The notes: generated from the sequence alone by a model not told the origin. Positions 24,447 to 37,669 are shown, counted from the first letter of the stretch. The stretch is DNA of 64,000 nt from Vicia villosa (GCF_029867415.1 NW_026705790.1:124001-188000), one strand, 5' to 3'. Made by a program: numbers and translations.

Positions 24447-25973
24447 TTACGTGTTGGTGGGTGGTTTGTATAATAGGGTTAATGAATCATTTTGGAAACA
24501 AAGCAATGGTTCTTGTGGTGATTGAAGGACATGCGATGGTTGGGTGCTTCGGTGGTGTAATGTTTGGTTGTACATTGGTTGGATGCTATGGTAGGATGGG
24601 GAGGTATCATATGTGTCATTGGTGTTGTGGTAAGATGTGGTGGCAACATATTGTTGGTTGCGGTCCAGGTCATGCTCTTGGTTTTGTGTTTGTGTGTGTG
24701 GCATGAATTGTTGGTGCATTTGGGTGGATGTGGTGGTGTAAGGTTGTTAGCTTTCAGTGGGTTGACAATGTTGTTGGGTTTGGTTGTGGGGTTGGTTGTT
24801 GAGCGTATGATGAATCTCTTTGGCGTAGGTAGACCAAATAGGTCTTCGGATACATAAACAAATTTGTTGAAACCGATGTATACCAGTTCATACAATGGCG
24901 AGTTGGTCTAATTAACATCATGCTGGAAGATTGGTTCATTTATGACCAATTCACGTTGGTACCTCCATTAACGACATGCATCTCTAGAGAAGTCTCTCAA
25001 ATCATCAAATCATCAAATCTCCATTGGTCATCTACTCTTAATTGATGCCATTCTCCCAAACACTTTGGGGGATATATGGGATACCTTGTTGAATGTCGAA
25101 CTACAACTTCACACAGTCACTCTGGTGCATCTCCATAGTAGTGAACCTGATGATTGTTGTTTTTGTAGTCCAAACTTCAGCATCCTCATGGTTAATCTCA
25201 TGGTTGAGACCTAGATACGACCTCCATACAAAACGCAGAGGAAAAATAAGCTATTTTCATGGTAATATTAAACTAAATTAATGAGGTGTCTATATGTAAT
25301 ACCTCATCGGGTCCAATATGATCCAAAATATTTCGATAGACTACTATTGTATTTCTAGGAGTATTGTTGTAGTTCATCTCTGGAACGGACCACTTCTATC
25401 GAAAATAGTGAATATAAATTAAATATCGTTGTTTATAATATAAAATAAGTAAATTGAATAATATAGTAAAAAGTGACTAAATAATATCATAATATAACAC
25501 AAAGCTTTCATTATTTTTCCTTGCTCGGTAGAATTTTCTGTTAATATCATTCTTGAATAATGTTGTTTAAGGGACTTGAGATTAATACCTTGGCCCCTTG
25601 ATCTTTCTTCAAATAAAGGGGCACCCAAAAGTTTTTCGCATATGGCATTGTCTTGGTTGACTCGACCATTAACAACCTTACCATTGATAGGTAGAACCAA
25701 TAACATGTCAACATTCTCTAGGGTGACGATACATTCGCCACATGGAAGATGAAACCTGTGTGTTTCGGGTCTCCATCTTTCCACCAATGCGAGAATAAAT
25801 TTATAATAAACATGGTAATTGGTTATGTTGAGTAAATGACCAAAACCTGCATGTCGTAAATACGGTTAAATATGTTCGTCATGTAGGACATATTCATGCA
25901 CATGGCAACGAAATCTCTTAGGATGCGTTAAGGTGGATCGATAATATTCCAGGGGAGAAGTGGACCTGGGCAT
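24447..25973 (-). pseudogene. Plant mobile domain pseudogene, copy 2
   Basis: Duplicate of 14761-16218 with the same exon order. It runs from an ATG at 25973 through HEYVLHDEHI, the shared TAA, RHAGFGHLLNITNYHVYYKF, ERWRPETHRFHLPCGECIVT, LPINGKVVNG, then MNWYTSVSTNLFMYP and the Q/H/N-rich tail. It differs from copy 1 by point changes and by short insertions or deletions near 24780 and 24905. A block of about 60 bp at 25203-25260 is absent from copy 1. It is not translatable in full. The upstream MULE fragment of copy 1 is not present here. Confidence 0.75.
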
Positions 25974-26172
25974 TTGACAAGGTCAGCGATGGGGCCACAT
26001 GACAACAAATCTAATGGAATCAATGAACTTTGTCTTCAAAGGCATAAGAAACCTACCGATAACCGCATTGGTGAGAGCAACATATTGTAGGTTGGAGTCA
26101 CTATTCGATACCATAGGTTCAAAATAGATGTCAATGTTACAATTAGGGAAATTGTTTAGTTAAAGCTCTATG

Positions 26173-26654
26173 AGACAATGAGAATTATGATTGTCGGTGT
26201 AGACAATGAAGATTGAAGACCATTACAATCAAGGTGGAGATTGTTGGGGTTGATTGTATGTCTAATGTTGCCTAAATTCTTAAATAAAGAAGGAAGTTAA
26301 AAAGTAGCTATTTGAGAAGTCTCACATTGCTTAGTGTGGTGAAGCAAGGGGGAGACCAAGGCTATATATTGGACCTAAGTTCTTTGTTTTTAAATACACT
26401 AGTAAAAAAAAGCACTTTAAGCTTATATTTGGTTTTCTTTGTTCTCTTATGCTCTTGTATTAGAGTGTTGTGAGATTTAGTTTAATTATTTGCTTTGTAA
26501 GAGTGTGGGTGTACTAGGAGATTGGGGTGAGAGTAGAGAAGTCTATGTGTTGTAAAATTTTCACATAGTAATAATTCTCTGGTTGTCTATTTAGACAACG
26601 GTTTGTGGAGTCAATCTCCAGGTCTGTTTTAAAAGACCATGGATGTCGCAAACA
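26173..26654 (+). mobile_element. Ty1/copia 3' end: polypurine tract and LTR remnant
   Basis: caaggtggaga (about 26230-26240) is the classic copia polypurine tract. It is followed at once by TGTTGGGGTTGATTG (26242), the start of a 3' LTR. A TATA-like ctatatattgg lies near 26363. The LTR end is placed at gcaaaca (26654) only by its CA. No coding part of the element remains. Confidence 0.65.
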
Positions 26655-27415
26655 TTTACAATTTCTAGATGAAAAATATTAATGTATAGCGTTGGATGAA
26701 TGTGAAGATTCTTTAGCGTAAAGCCAGAAACTAGGTTAAAGTATGCTTTAAATCAATTTATTAAATTTTTAAATTAAGAACTATTTTTGAGATATATTTG
26801 AGAATGGTTCATATATAGTTTAAAATATTTGACAACTCTTGGAAAGAGTAATGTTATCTTAACATCTAAAAACAATTATTTATTACTATTATTGTGTTTA
26901 TATTTAGATCTTTAATTTAAATATTATTAATACTTATTTTGATATCTGTGCCATCAGTGAAATATATTTATTTATATGTTAAATTATTTTCATTTCATTT
27001 AAAAAATGAAGTTTTGTTGTCACATATGCGCATGTAACATGCGGAGGAAATTTAAATGCTAATAATAAAGAAGAGAGATGTGTTTTATGTAAGGTTTCCT
27101 TAAGACAGTACTTTTCTAACATACTAGTAAGATGCGTTGTATAAGTAAATCTATTTGATTATATTTAGACATATATATAAATTTGAAATGAATTGTTTAA
27201 TTATAAGAAAATAATGATCATATAAACTCAATCATCCAATTTGATACAGTATAAAATATATTTAAATACAAATGTAAATTTAAAATGAATTACTTAATTA
27301 TAAATTAACAATGATCATATAAATTCATTTGTATTAAATAACTCTAAAAAAAAATTTGTGACATGGAGAAAGAAAAAAAAAACAGAAATTTTTTATATTT
27401 GGAAATAAAGAATGT
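26655..27415. other. AT-rich DNA, no gene recognised
   Basis: Contains one member of the dispersed GCGCATGTAACA family at 27005-27046 and nothing else identifiable. Confidence 0.4.
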
Positions 27416-27423
27416 CTCTCAAT

Positions 27424-28078
27424 TAGAGTTGAAAATAGATTGGGCCCAGTTAGCTTTTACCAAGCCTGAGTCTGATATATTAAAAATTTCAACACCTAAG
27501 TCTGGCCTATAGGCTATAGTCTATCGTATGTTTATTTTTAGGGCTGAGTTTAGATTTTTGAATGTCTGATTGACCTACTAACCTACTTAAATACCTACTT
27601 TATTTGAACTTTTGTATATAAGAAATTTCACTAATGTAAAATAGACTAATAAATTAAAAGATCAACTAGCATAACTGTTTGTTTTCATTGACTCATTCGA
27701 GTTTATCTATTAGCACAGGTTTTGTGATACTCTTTGCTTAAGATAACGTATTGAAATAACTTATGACAACAACTTATAACATTGTTCATAAGGATTTTTC
27801 AAATTATTCTCATAATTTCTTCAAAATAACTATGCTTTATTTTGCTATTTTAATTCAAAGTGTAAAATACGATATAACTAATCATTTTTTCTTTAAACAG
27901 ACCGACCTGATAGGCTTGAAAGACTTTTTATATGACTCGTGGCCTAATATTTTTAGCAAAATAGACTATAAGAAAGCCTAAGTTTTTTCTACTTTAAAAA
28001 AAATATATGGTCTGGCCTATACCTGTGTAGGTTAAGCTGTAGGTCCCTGTTAGTTGGTCTGACCTATTCTCACTGCTA
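27424..28078. mobile_element. Non-autonomous hAT element, 655 bp
   Basis: The element is bracketed by the exact 8 bp repeat CTCTCAAT (27416-27423 and 28079-28086). The ends TAGAGTTGAAAATAG and, from the right, TAGCAGTGAGAATAG are imperfect inverted termini. Subterminal ggcctata words recur inside. An 8 bp target duplication with TAG ends fits hAT. No transposase is encoded. Confidence 0.85.
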
Positions 28079-28086
28079 CTCTCAAT

Positions 28087-29235
28087 TAAAGAAAGATAAG
28101 TATCGATTAAAATAAAACAAAAATTGTCGCAATAGTGACCTATGAGATATAAAGTTGATTGTCTACACCTCTATTGAGTATTATCCAATTTGATACGATA
28201 TAAAATATATTTAGATACACATGTAAATTTAAAATGAGTACTTAATTGTAAAATAAATAATAATCATATAAATTCAATTGTATTAAATAATCATACCAAA
28301 AGAAGAAGAAAAATGAACCCGTGAGACGGAAAAAAAATTATATTTAAAAATAAAATTTTTGTCTCAATTAAAATAATTTGTGATTAAAATTAAAATAGAT
28401 ATTATGTTAATAATATCTAGTTAGTTGTAAAAACAATTTATTAAAATAGTTTGTTAGTTGTATAAGGATGCATTATTTTTTAATAAATATGAATGGTTTT
28501 TTAATAATTATGTTTTTATGTTGAAACTAAATTTTATAAAATATTATTTTTCATTAGATTAAAAGATTTATTTTTTTATTTATACTTAAAAATGAAGTTT
28601 TCATTTCATTTAAAATAAACTATTTACTATATGGTAAAATCTTTTTATTTCATTTTTAAAAAAATGAAGTTTTACTGTCATAAGCGCATGGAACACGAGG
28701 AGAGCCAATCTAGACAGACTTGTTTTCAGTATGGGCCAATCTAGACAGTATGGGCCAATGTATGAAAATGAAAGAACGTACGACATGTATTAAACATGAA
28801 ATAAATAAAGATTATTTTAAGTAAAAAAAGAATTTCATGTTTTTTTTAATTATTTGTAAACTTATTAATAGAAAAACTTAAAATTAGTTTAAATTTTTAA
28901 GGTTTTTGGATATGATTAAAATATAAAATAAAATTAAGAAGAAATATAAAAATTTAATTACTCTTAAGTTATTAATACAATTTTTATTTTGGTTACCATT
29001 TTATTTTCCAATTATTAATATAAAGTATAAATAATTTTGTCTAATTAATGTACATAATATTAATTAAAAATATAATTGAGAAAAATTAGTTCTTTGTCAA
29101 AAATAAACGACATTTAATTAAACATTTTTTTTAGTTTTTCATTATTGTATTTATTAAGGCTTTAAAAGAACCTTCAATCTCTCTATATTATTTTTTATTT
29201 TTTTAATGTTCTAATCTCTTCATTTTTTTTTTAAA
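28087..29235. other. AT-rich DNA, no gene recognised
   Basis: Contains a second member of the GCGCATGTAACA family (28664-28702) and a short direct repeat of agtatgggccaa near 28727-28760. Confidence 0.4.
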
Positions 29236-29450
29236 TGAGATGGCCGAAGTCTGAAAAATAAAAACAATTACACAAACACCTCCCTAGAGGAAATAACACC
29301 AACTCCGCCGAAATTCAAAGTTGCAGAAGCTTCTCTATAGACTCAATAAGTATTTTCTAAACATCCTATATTAGCTAGGGCATCCGCACAAGAGTTAGCT
29401 TCTCTACAAGAATGGACCACTTGAACAAAATCAAAGATTTAACAACACGG
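29236..29450 (-). pseudogene. LINE RNase H domain and 3' end remnant
   Basis: The minus strand reads FDFVQVVHSCREANSCADAL followed by ANIGCLENTY, a stop, then VYREASATLNFGGVGVISSR. The H-x-x-REAN-x-CADALAN motif is the C-terminal RNase H-like block of plant LINE polyproteins. It is followed by a stop and, near 29235, a run of A on the minus strand that would be the 3' poly(A). Only the last part of the element is present, and one in-frame stop breaks it. Confidence 0.7.
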
Positions 29451-29459
29451 CATATGCAC

Positions 29460-30034
29460 AAAACATCAGCATTAGGGATTTCACAATTTTCATCAATATT
29501 CATTACACATTAATATCAATCAAGAGAATTAAAACCCTACATCTATTATTCCCTCGTATCAATCATAATTGAGAACCATTACCCAATCTCACCTTAGATT
29601 TTCTCTAGAAGTTCTTCTTTCTCTATGGATGGGTGTTCCCTTAGTACCATTGTGACCTAACCTCTTTCTCTTTTTCCTCCAACTTTTCACGTACAACATA
29701 GAATGGTCTTTTTTCCCTATTTTTCCCTTTTTCAATTATGGATTGTCCCTTACTATGCTTTTCTTCATATACCCTCAATTACTCTCATGCAATTACCTTT
29801 ATGTTCTTAAAATCTCTACACACTCTAATTTATTCTATATTTCTAATAATTTTAATTATTAACAACATAAAGTTATTATTTTAATCTAATATATTTTCTA
29901 ACTCAAAGTCTTACACAACCACCAATAATCAAATAAACACAATAAATCACAAAATATTCATAAATAAATACATATCCAACATAATTTTTAAATTGAGGTG
30001 TTACATAGTTACTTATGATGAATCCTCATGGGGA
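29460..30034. other. Pyrimidine-rich DNA, no gene recognised
   Basis: No reading frame or border recognised. Confidence 0.4.
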
Positions 30035-30039
30035 ATCCT

Positions 30040-30591
30040 TGATTGAGGCACTTCGAGGGGGTCAACGAAGGAGCATTTTAACTTGGGACACACTTTGTGA
30101 GAGACACACCACTTGTCCACCTAAAACCTTAAGGTGATAGGTGTGTGAGTTCTCTCACTTATAAAGTGTTCATTCTTCCATTTTTCTAACCAATGTGGAA
30201 CTTCTTCCTCACACTTGATTCTCAACATTCCCCCTCAAGTGTGAGTCTATACAATGCTCCCCTCATGTGGAAGCTCTTTCTTCCATATACACTTATATCA
30301 CCGTTGACACTCTTCAACGAAACACCTTCTACCCACCACCTGCGGGAAGTGTTTCGATACATGTTAGCCGGTCCCTAGCTCGAACCAAAGACTCATGATA
30401 CCACTGTTGGAGGCACTTTGAGAGGGTCAACGAAGGAGCATTTTAACTTAGGACACACTTTGTGAGAGACACACCACTTGTCCACCTAAAACCTTAAGGT
30501 GATAGATGTGTGGGTTCTCTCACTTATAAAGTGTTCATTCTTCCCTTTTCTAATAAATGTGGGACTTCTTCCTCACACTTGATTCTCAACA
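30040..30591 (-). mobile_element. Complete TRIM (miniature LTR retrotransposon), 552 bp
   Basis: Two LTRs, 30040-30227 (188 bp) and 30405-30591 (187 bp), flank a 177 bp interior. ATCCT flanks the whole element (30035-30039 and 30592-30596). On the minus strand the 5' LTR is followed by g then TGGTATCATGAGTC, a near match to the initiator tRNA-Met primer site. Just before the 3' LTR is TTGAGGGGGAA, a polypurine tract. There is no coding capacity, so it depends on enzymes from other elements. The LTRs differ at several positions, so it is not very recent. Confidence 0.93.
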
Positions 30592-30813
30592 ATCCTTGCC
30601 CCCCACAAGGCAAATACACATGTGGGGTCCCATAGAGAAACCTGTTGGGTGAGAATACGAGAACGCATCGATCTAAAAAGGGTGGGTGAATAGACTTGTC
30701 AAATAAAATTGATCAATTAACAAATAGTTTGAAAAGTTTGTCAAAGTTTAAAAACAAAAATTAATTTGTGTGGCGGAAGCAATGTGCAAATAAAAATTAT
30801 TATGCTTATCGAA

Positions 30814-30935
<122 letters not shown>

Positions 30936-31219
30936 CACCTTAATCGGTATATAATATGGTAAAGATCAAATCGAACAACTAGCCAAAAGAACAGAAAATT
31001 AATGTATTGTATTATTAACAAATTTACACAAGACGTGTAAATGTATAACATCAATACAATATGGATTCTAGTACGATAATTTTTTGCCTTAATACAAAAC
31101 AAAATTATTTGAAGTGTCATTTCTAACAAAACCTACACTTAATTAATAAATTGCTATCAAGGCAAAAACCTAATATCATATGATTCTAAGAAAGCGATAA
31201 AAATGACCCAAACATGCAA

Positions 31220-31347
<128 letters not shown>

Positions 31348-31353
31348 TATACA

Positions 31354-31377
31354 CAGTGGCGGAGCCAAGAATTTTAG
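31354..31377. mobile_element. hAT 3' terminus
   Basis: CAGTGGCGGAGCCAAGAATT is the CAGTGGCGG-type end common in plant hAT elements of the DUF4371 group. It sits 110 bp beyond the transposase stop. No inverted partner was found in the window. Confidence 0.7.
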
Positions 31378-31483
31378 GTAGCCTGGGAAAAAAATTTAAC
31401 CGCGATTTACATGTGACATAATATATAAATAGTCATAAAATGTGCTACATAAGAGTGATGAAACCTAACCTGCAAATAGTGTG

Positions 31484-33949
31484 CTAAATAAAATTAGGAG
31501 GTAAATGCCCTCTCCGAGGCCTCTTTACGGTGAATGTTCGAATAATATCAACATGTTTAAGTGACTTGAATATCTCACGTTCGGTGTAACATATCATCAA
31601 GTCATTGAACCACACATCGTTGATCTTGTTGCGCAAATTATACTTGATAATCTTCATTGCTGAAAAAGCTCTTTCGACGGATACTGCCGACACCGGCAAT
31701 ATCAAAGCCAACTCAATGAGTTTGTAGACCAATGGAAATACCAAATATTTCTCAGTTTGAACCATCCTCATAGCCAAACTTTGAACATCTTCACAAGAAG
31801 TAAAGGAAGCATGCCTTTTCACTTGATGTACATAAGTCTCAAGTTGCTCCCTTATTGTTCCACGATCATCATTAGAAAAGTATGCATAATAAATATCATC
31901 AAGATAAACAAGCTTATCAACATCAAACTTGGAAAAAGTGTTCTTGGGATCAAGACATGAGAAGTAATCCAGCACAATGTTACTTCCTTCACTAAATCGG
32001 TTATCCATCTCAATGCATATTTTGTCAATAGAAACATAAAAAATCTTTGTAAGGTAATGGTGAAGATTAGTGACAATCCTCCCTTCTCTTATTGAACGAC
32101 CCCGAACCGGTATTTCTTCATTCATATTTGGCCCAGAATATTTTAAGCAACACAAAATTCTTGGACATCAATAAATAAATCATCCCAACCACACTCTCTC
32201 AATGTAGCAAACCGAGCTTTAACATCATCAACTAATTCCATAGCATGCACAATATTTATATCTTTTGTTTGCAAGATTTTTGAAAGTTCATTTATGATAC
32301 CAAACAACTTTAATATAAACTTCAAAATGAAAGCAAATTTAAAGCTCTCCATTTTTTCTATCAAACCTGCTGCTTGAGATGGTCCACGTCCATCTTCATC
32401 AACAATACTAAGCACCTCTAACACGAAGGACCACATTTCATCCAAACGAATCAAGGTAGTATAATGTGAACCCCATCTAGTATCCCTGGGTCTAGCGAGA
32501 CTAGATGATTGGTGCAAGCCCTTTTCTTGAGATACCTCACCTCTTAAGTCTATTCAAAATATATTGGTGTTCTGCCTCCGTCAAAGCATCCCTTATCTTG
32601 CAAGATGCATTTGTTGTGGTTACAATCAATGAGATGTACTCAAAGAAATCATGAATAGATGAGCAACTACTAGCAACAGACACAACCACCAATTGCAAAC
32701 GGTGAGCATAACAATGGACATAGAAAGCATAAGGGATTTCATCTAGAATCTTTCTTTGCAAACCATTAAATTCACCTCTCATATTTGAAGCCCCATCATA
32801 TCCTTGCCCTCGTATCCTTGAAATAGATAACGTGTGACGATCAAGAATACCATAAATAGCATCTTTTAGTGCCTCAGATGTAGTATATTTGACATGATAT
32901 AGAGCAATAAATTGTTCCACAACTTTCCCTTTGTCGTTCAAGAGCCTAGCAATATAAATAAAAAGTCAAATGTATTCAACAATGTTATATGACGGCATGG
33001 AGAATAATATGTAATAGAAATTGGATAATATAACTACTAACCTCAACATCACCTCCATTTGCTCTTTGATAGATATATCACGCGACTCATCAATAAGCAT
33101 AGAGAATTTTCTTTCACCAAGCTCTTTCATAATCACCTTGGTAACTTCATGTGCACAACACGTTGCAAGCTCCTTTTGAATTTCACCGGAAGTTATTGTG
33201 CAATTTTTTGGACCACGGTCAAAAGCATCTCTCACTTTTTCATCATTAGATTTTACCCAATCCACCATCTCTCTAAAATTTCCCTTATTTAGAGAAGTAG
33301 AGCTTTCATCATGGCCACCGAAAGCGATGCCTTGTGCTATGAGATATCTAGTACAATCTAAAGAACAAGTCAAACGGATCTTATACAATTCTTCTGATTC
33401 CGTAGTTGCTCTAGCAAAGATACTTGTCACACTTTGTCTTTGATTATTATAATTGTCATAGTGCTTCATACATGAGTTATGCGTACTATTATGACTACCA
33501 ATATGATCTTTGAAGCCTTTAGATGTATGCTTCCAATCTTTAAATTCGTCTTTGTTGAAGATTTCATAACCAAAGTGTTCGGCCCTCCCGGGCGGCTTAA
33601 AGAGAAAGCAATAAAAACAATAAGCTGCATCCTTCTACTCATTGTATTCAATCCATGTATAATTCTTATACCATGCTTTACAAAATGCTCTTGAAGACTT
33701 CCCAAATTGAGTACGAGGAAATATTTCTAAATCTGGTTGCGTTGGACCCTTCAATATATATGCCCTCCTCACTTGGTCTTGAATATCCGTAGTATACTCA
33801 TGGATTTGTTTCCTACATCATGGATCACGCACAATCTCATATGAATTAAATTCATTGGCCACATTAGGTGGTGTTTCTTCTACTTCGGCTTCCGGTTGTA
33901 CAACATTAATATTCTCAATATTTGTTCTAGGAACCAAAAACTTTCTCAT
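31484..33949 (-). pseudogene. hAT transposase (TTF-finger/DUF4371 type), broken
   Basis: The reading starts at ATG 33949 (MRKFLVPRTN). Next comes the N-terminal TTF-like segment KDAAYCFYCFLFKPPG, then the DUF4371/RNase H-like core with SMLIDESRDI and, after one intron, LNDKGKVVEQFIAL and IRGQGYDGASNMRGEFNGLQ. ARPRDTRWGSHYTTL follows, and the C-terminal dimerisation domain ends in LPVSAVSVERAFSAMKIIK. The intron (about 32950-33040) has AG/GTTAGT and TTGCTAG/G borders. Four lesions are visible: a TGA after IVRDP, a TAG after WIEYNE, a frameshift after ILNRLKR and another near EFCVA. It would have acted in the nucleus as the hAT transposase. Only the 3' terminus of the element is found. Confidence 0.88.
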
Positions 33950-34331
33950 CTCTGAAATTTAATTATTCAGAAAAAACTATGAAGTTAAATTGAAAGTAAA
34001 ATGGTCTGGTTTTGGTAAGTAAGCGAGAGCCCTTTAACTCTAAAGCCCACAACTAAATCTAATTAATTTAAATAATAATACAAATATAACATAAATAAAT
34101 AAAATTAATAAATTAATAAATTAAACTAATTGTTAGACTAAACCTAATTAATAACTAAACCTAATTCAAATATTTTTATACCAATTTAAAAAAATAGAGA
34201 AAAAAACCAAAAGAAAAAGTAAGTGACACAAAGTACTTATTTTTATACCAAAAGTAAGTGACAAAAAGTAAGAGAAAAAAACACAAAGAAAAAAATTACA
34301 AAACAACAACACAACACAACTTTCTCAGTAA
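33950..34331. other. hAT 5' flank
   Basis: AT-rich, with repeated aagtaagtgacaaaaagtaa words. No gene. Confidence 0.4.
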
Positions 34332-35072
34332 GACTACGTATAATGGTTTATGGATTCAACACTAATTTTTCACTTTTTACACTCCACGTCATCTTCTCTC
34401 TCTTCTACCTAATAATTCAACATTCATTCAACTTTTACTCACTACAATGATTTTTGTTTAATAAAATTCAACACCCTACCCCACCACTTTTATTTCATAT
34501 TCATATTTTCTTTTATGTTTTTGTTTTTGTGATTATATATTAATAACAATTATCAATTGAAATTAAATTAATATAATTAAGAGTTAAATAATTTTTTTAA
34601 TTTAATAACTTATTTGAATTTTATTTTTCTAATTTAATAACAATTATTTTTCTAATTTTTTTAAATTTAATAACTTATTTAAATAATTAAGATTGTTAGT
34701 GCTACAAACAAGATTTTACTTGAGGCTAAATAGAAAAATTAGAGAGAAAAATATCAATTTTTTTTCGTGTCCAAATCTAATAAACCAAGTCTCTATTTAT
34801 AGAGGAAAAAATAATAAATTTTGATGAAAATAAAAATAAATAAAAAATTAACTTAAAATAAAATAATTAATTTCAAATAATTAAAGTGAGATAAAAATCT
34901 AAACAATTACAACAACCAATAAGATTTTTCAAAGTATTATAATGGCCCCCACTTCCTCCTCATTCAACATGTTGAATGTTTTCAACACAAATTAATCCAC
35001 ATCATTTTCAACACTCCATTGCAACTATTCAACTATTGAATAATTTTTTCAACACATCCATTATACATAGTT
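34332..35072. mobile_element. PIF/Harbinger-type MITE, 741 bp
   Basis: The ends GACTACGTATAATGG (34332-34346) and CCATTATACATAGTT (35058-35072) are inverted repeats with two mismatches. TAA flanks both sides (34329-34331 and 35073-35075). Subterminal caaca and ttcaac words mirror each other. TAA targets and a TATAATGG terminus fit Tourist/Harbinger MITEs. The element may have inserted into the 5' part of the hAT element. Confidence 0.8.
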
Positions 35073-35531
35073 TAATAGTAACCTAGACAAACTTAGACAC
35101 AGTGGCGGTTCTAGGCTAGACACACACTACCTACACCTACTTCTCTTCTCTACCACCACACAACACAACTTTCATGTTTCATCTATTCTCTTTTTATTTA
35201 GAGTGACAAAACAACAACACAACACAAACACAAGTATGGAAATTGGCAAAATAAAATAAGAAGAGAGGAGAGATCATTCACCTCACGGCGGAGAGGACAG
35301 GGCGGAGTAAAGTTCCAATTTTTCAAAAACCTTTACCTGTAGTTTTGAACGAAGGTTAAAGGTTTTGTTTTAAGGAATTTTTTTTAATTTATGTTTTGGT
35401 TCATAAATAATTAATTGAGTTGGGCCTGGACCATTGGTTATTTATTTATTTTAATTTTTACACTCTGTTTTTATTAATTTTGCCCATGATTTTATCTAAA
35501 AATCGACTATTAAATTGGGGGGAATACAAAG

Positions 35532-35534
<3 letters not shown>

Positions 35535-35615
<81 letters not shown>

Positions 35616-35659
35616 GTGTATGTGTGTGTATATATATATATATAGACACACACACACAA
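35535..35659. repeat. Compound AT/AC/TG microsatellite
   Basis: (AT)n passes to acacacagtgtatgtgtgtg, back to (TA)n and then to (CA)n. The middle is self-complementary. Confidence 0.95.
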
Positions 35660-36246
35660 GTATAAGTCGAATTTATAGTGGTTTGGTTACCGTCTACTCT
35701 ATTCTTTAATGGTTCCCTTTAAATATTTTGGTCTTCTAATATAGTTTGTGACAAATTACACGATGTTTAGTACAATCACAATATTCAAATAATAATAAAA
35801 ATATAAAAAACTTATATCTAGATCCCTTGACTTTTACACAATATCCAAACTGAAACCTCCCAACATCTTTACTCAAAAACATCTAGAATCTTCCAGCTCT
35901 AACAATTCTTCTCCAAAGTTACTATTCTGCATCAATCTTTGCTAGATCCTATCGGTATCTTGAGCGTTGGTCTCTCTAAAGATTGATAAGAACTCTCACT
36001 TTATTCATAGGCTTCCACACAACACTACCAAAGTAATTCTATAGAGAAGAACTTCCTTTTTTTCTGTTGGACTTGTCAAAATCAGCCACAACACCACACA
36101 CCTTACAAACCTCTAAAATCTAAAAAGAAAATCTTCAAAAGAAAAATATTAAACACAATACTAGAATCTTCCAACAATCACAGATCTCCAAAGATGAGTT
36201 TTAATTTATAAAGTTATTTATAAAAAAACATTAAGAATGTATTTAA

Positions 36247-36324
<78 letters not shown>

Positions 36325-37029
36325 TATTTCACACATTTAAAGAGAAAATAAAGATTTTTTAAATAGTCTAATTATTTTAAAGTCAATGTTTAATATTTTC
36401 AATATTTTTATTTTAATAATATGTTTACTTTTTTCTACCATGTCTCGATTTTGTTGTTATTACATATATTTCATTTGTTTATGTGCGCATGTTATACGCG
36501 TAGAAAGTATACATAAAATTAGAGTTTTAAAAACTTAATCAGTAGGTAGAATTGGTCGAATTAGAAATAAGGAGGTCATCGTTCTAGTTTGATTGTTACA
36601 TTGAGTAAGTTATTGATTTGGTGGACATCGACCATAATCGGTTAAAATTGATAAAAACTGGGGAATCATTTGTTTTAAAATATTGACGAGTTAAAGGTTG
36701 TTTTCTTCCTCAACATAACGGTGCTATTTTGATAATTTTTTTATAATTTAAATTAAAATATGAATAAATTTTTGTTCAAAACTTATTGAGAATAATTTTT
36801 TCTCATTAAAATTAAATTTATTAGACACTACACTTAATATGTTATTCAATTTTTGTAGTAATTGAACTTTGTTCAAAATTTATTTGAATTTTGTACTATT
36901 TTGTTATGTTTGACGACTATATTTATAATTTGAATATAGAAAATGGTATTGTGAAATTATGATATTTTAGAATTATGAGATTTTATAGGTGTCGTGAATT
37001 TTTTTAGAGTCAAGCCATTTGGTTCGACA
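35660..37029. other. AT-rich DNA, no gene recognised
   Basis: Contains an (AAT)n microsatellite at 36248-36322. A related copy of the sequence flanking the PMD element lies at 36236-36515. Confidence 0.4.
36248..36322. repeat. (AAT)n microsatellite
   Basis: About 75 bp of ATA/AAT trinucleotides with one interruption. Confidence 0.95.
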
Positions 37030-37037
37030 GATTTAAT

Positions 37038-37322
37038 CAGGCCCGGTTCTGCACAAGTGCAGAGTGCGCTATAGTACCGGACCCCTAATTTTAGGGGCCC
37101 AATTTTTTTTATAATTATATAAAAAATATTAAAAATATAAATTTTATATAAATTTTTTTAATTTAAATAATATTTTAAATTTTTAGTATTTTGTTTGGTT
37201 AATATACCATTGTATCTTTGAGGTGTTATTTTTAATTATTAAAATTAATTTTGCTTTTAAAAAAAATTAAGCCCATTTTTTAAAATTTAAACAGGACCCC
37301 TGAATTGATTAGGCCGGTCCTG
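37038..37322. mobile_element. hAT-type MITE, 285 bp
   Basis: The left end CAGGCCCGGTTCTG faces GGCCGGTCCTG at the right end. GATTTAAT (37030-37037) and GATTTAAA (37323-37330) form an 8 bp target duplication with one mismatch. CAGG...CCGG ends and an 8 bp target are typical of hAT. No coding capacity. Confidence 0.85.
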
Positions 37323-37669
37323 GATTTAAAAATTATATAAGTTTGTTATAAAACTTTATATATTCAACTGAAGTATCTCATTTAATTTGATATAGTCATG
37401 CATTTGATCAATAATCAATAAATTCAATAACGATCCAGTAATCCAATATCCTCATCGATTATATGATGAGTTTGATGTTTAAAACTTGCATAAAATCCAC
37501 AACTCATATAGGATGTTTTTGCACTATATCACTATTTCAAATATGCTTTTTTTTTTATATATTTTAAGAATAATAATAATACTATTTCACACATATAGAA
37601 AGAGAAAATTTCTCATCCAACCCCGTGGATTTCTTACAGACCACATGAATTTCCATTTTTGCCCCCAGT

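Larger units (their letters stand above)
18565..26172. repeat. Segmental duplication, copy 2
   Basis: Direct counterpart of 7548-16425. It keeps the lectin gene and lacks the copy 1 insertions at 7934, 8446, 9162 and 13261. It has gained a SINE-like insertion (20385) and a Harbinger element (22175). The right edge at agctctatga abuts a copia remnant. Confidence 0.85.
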
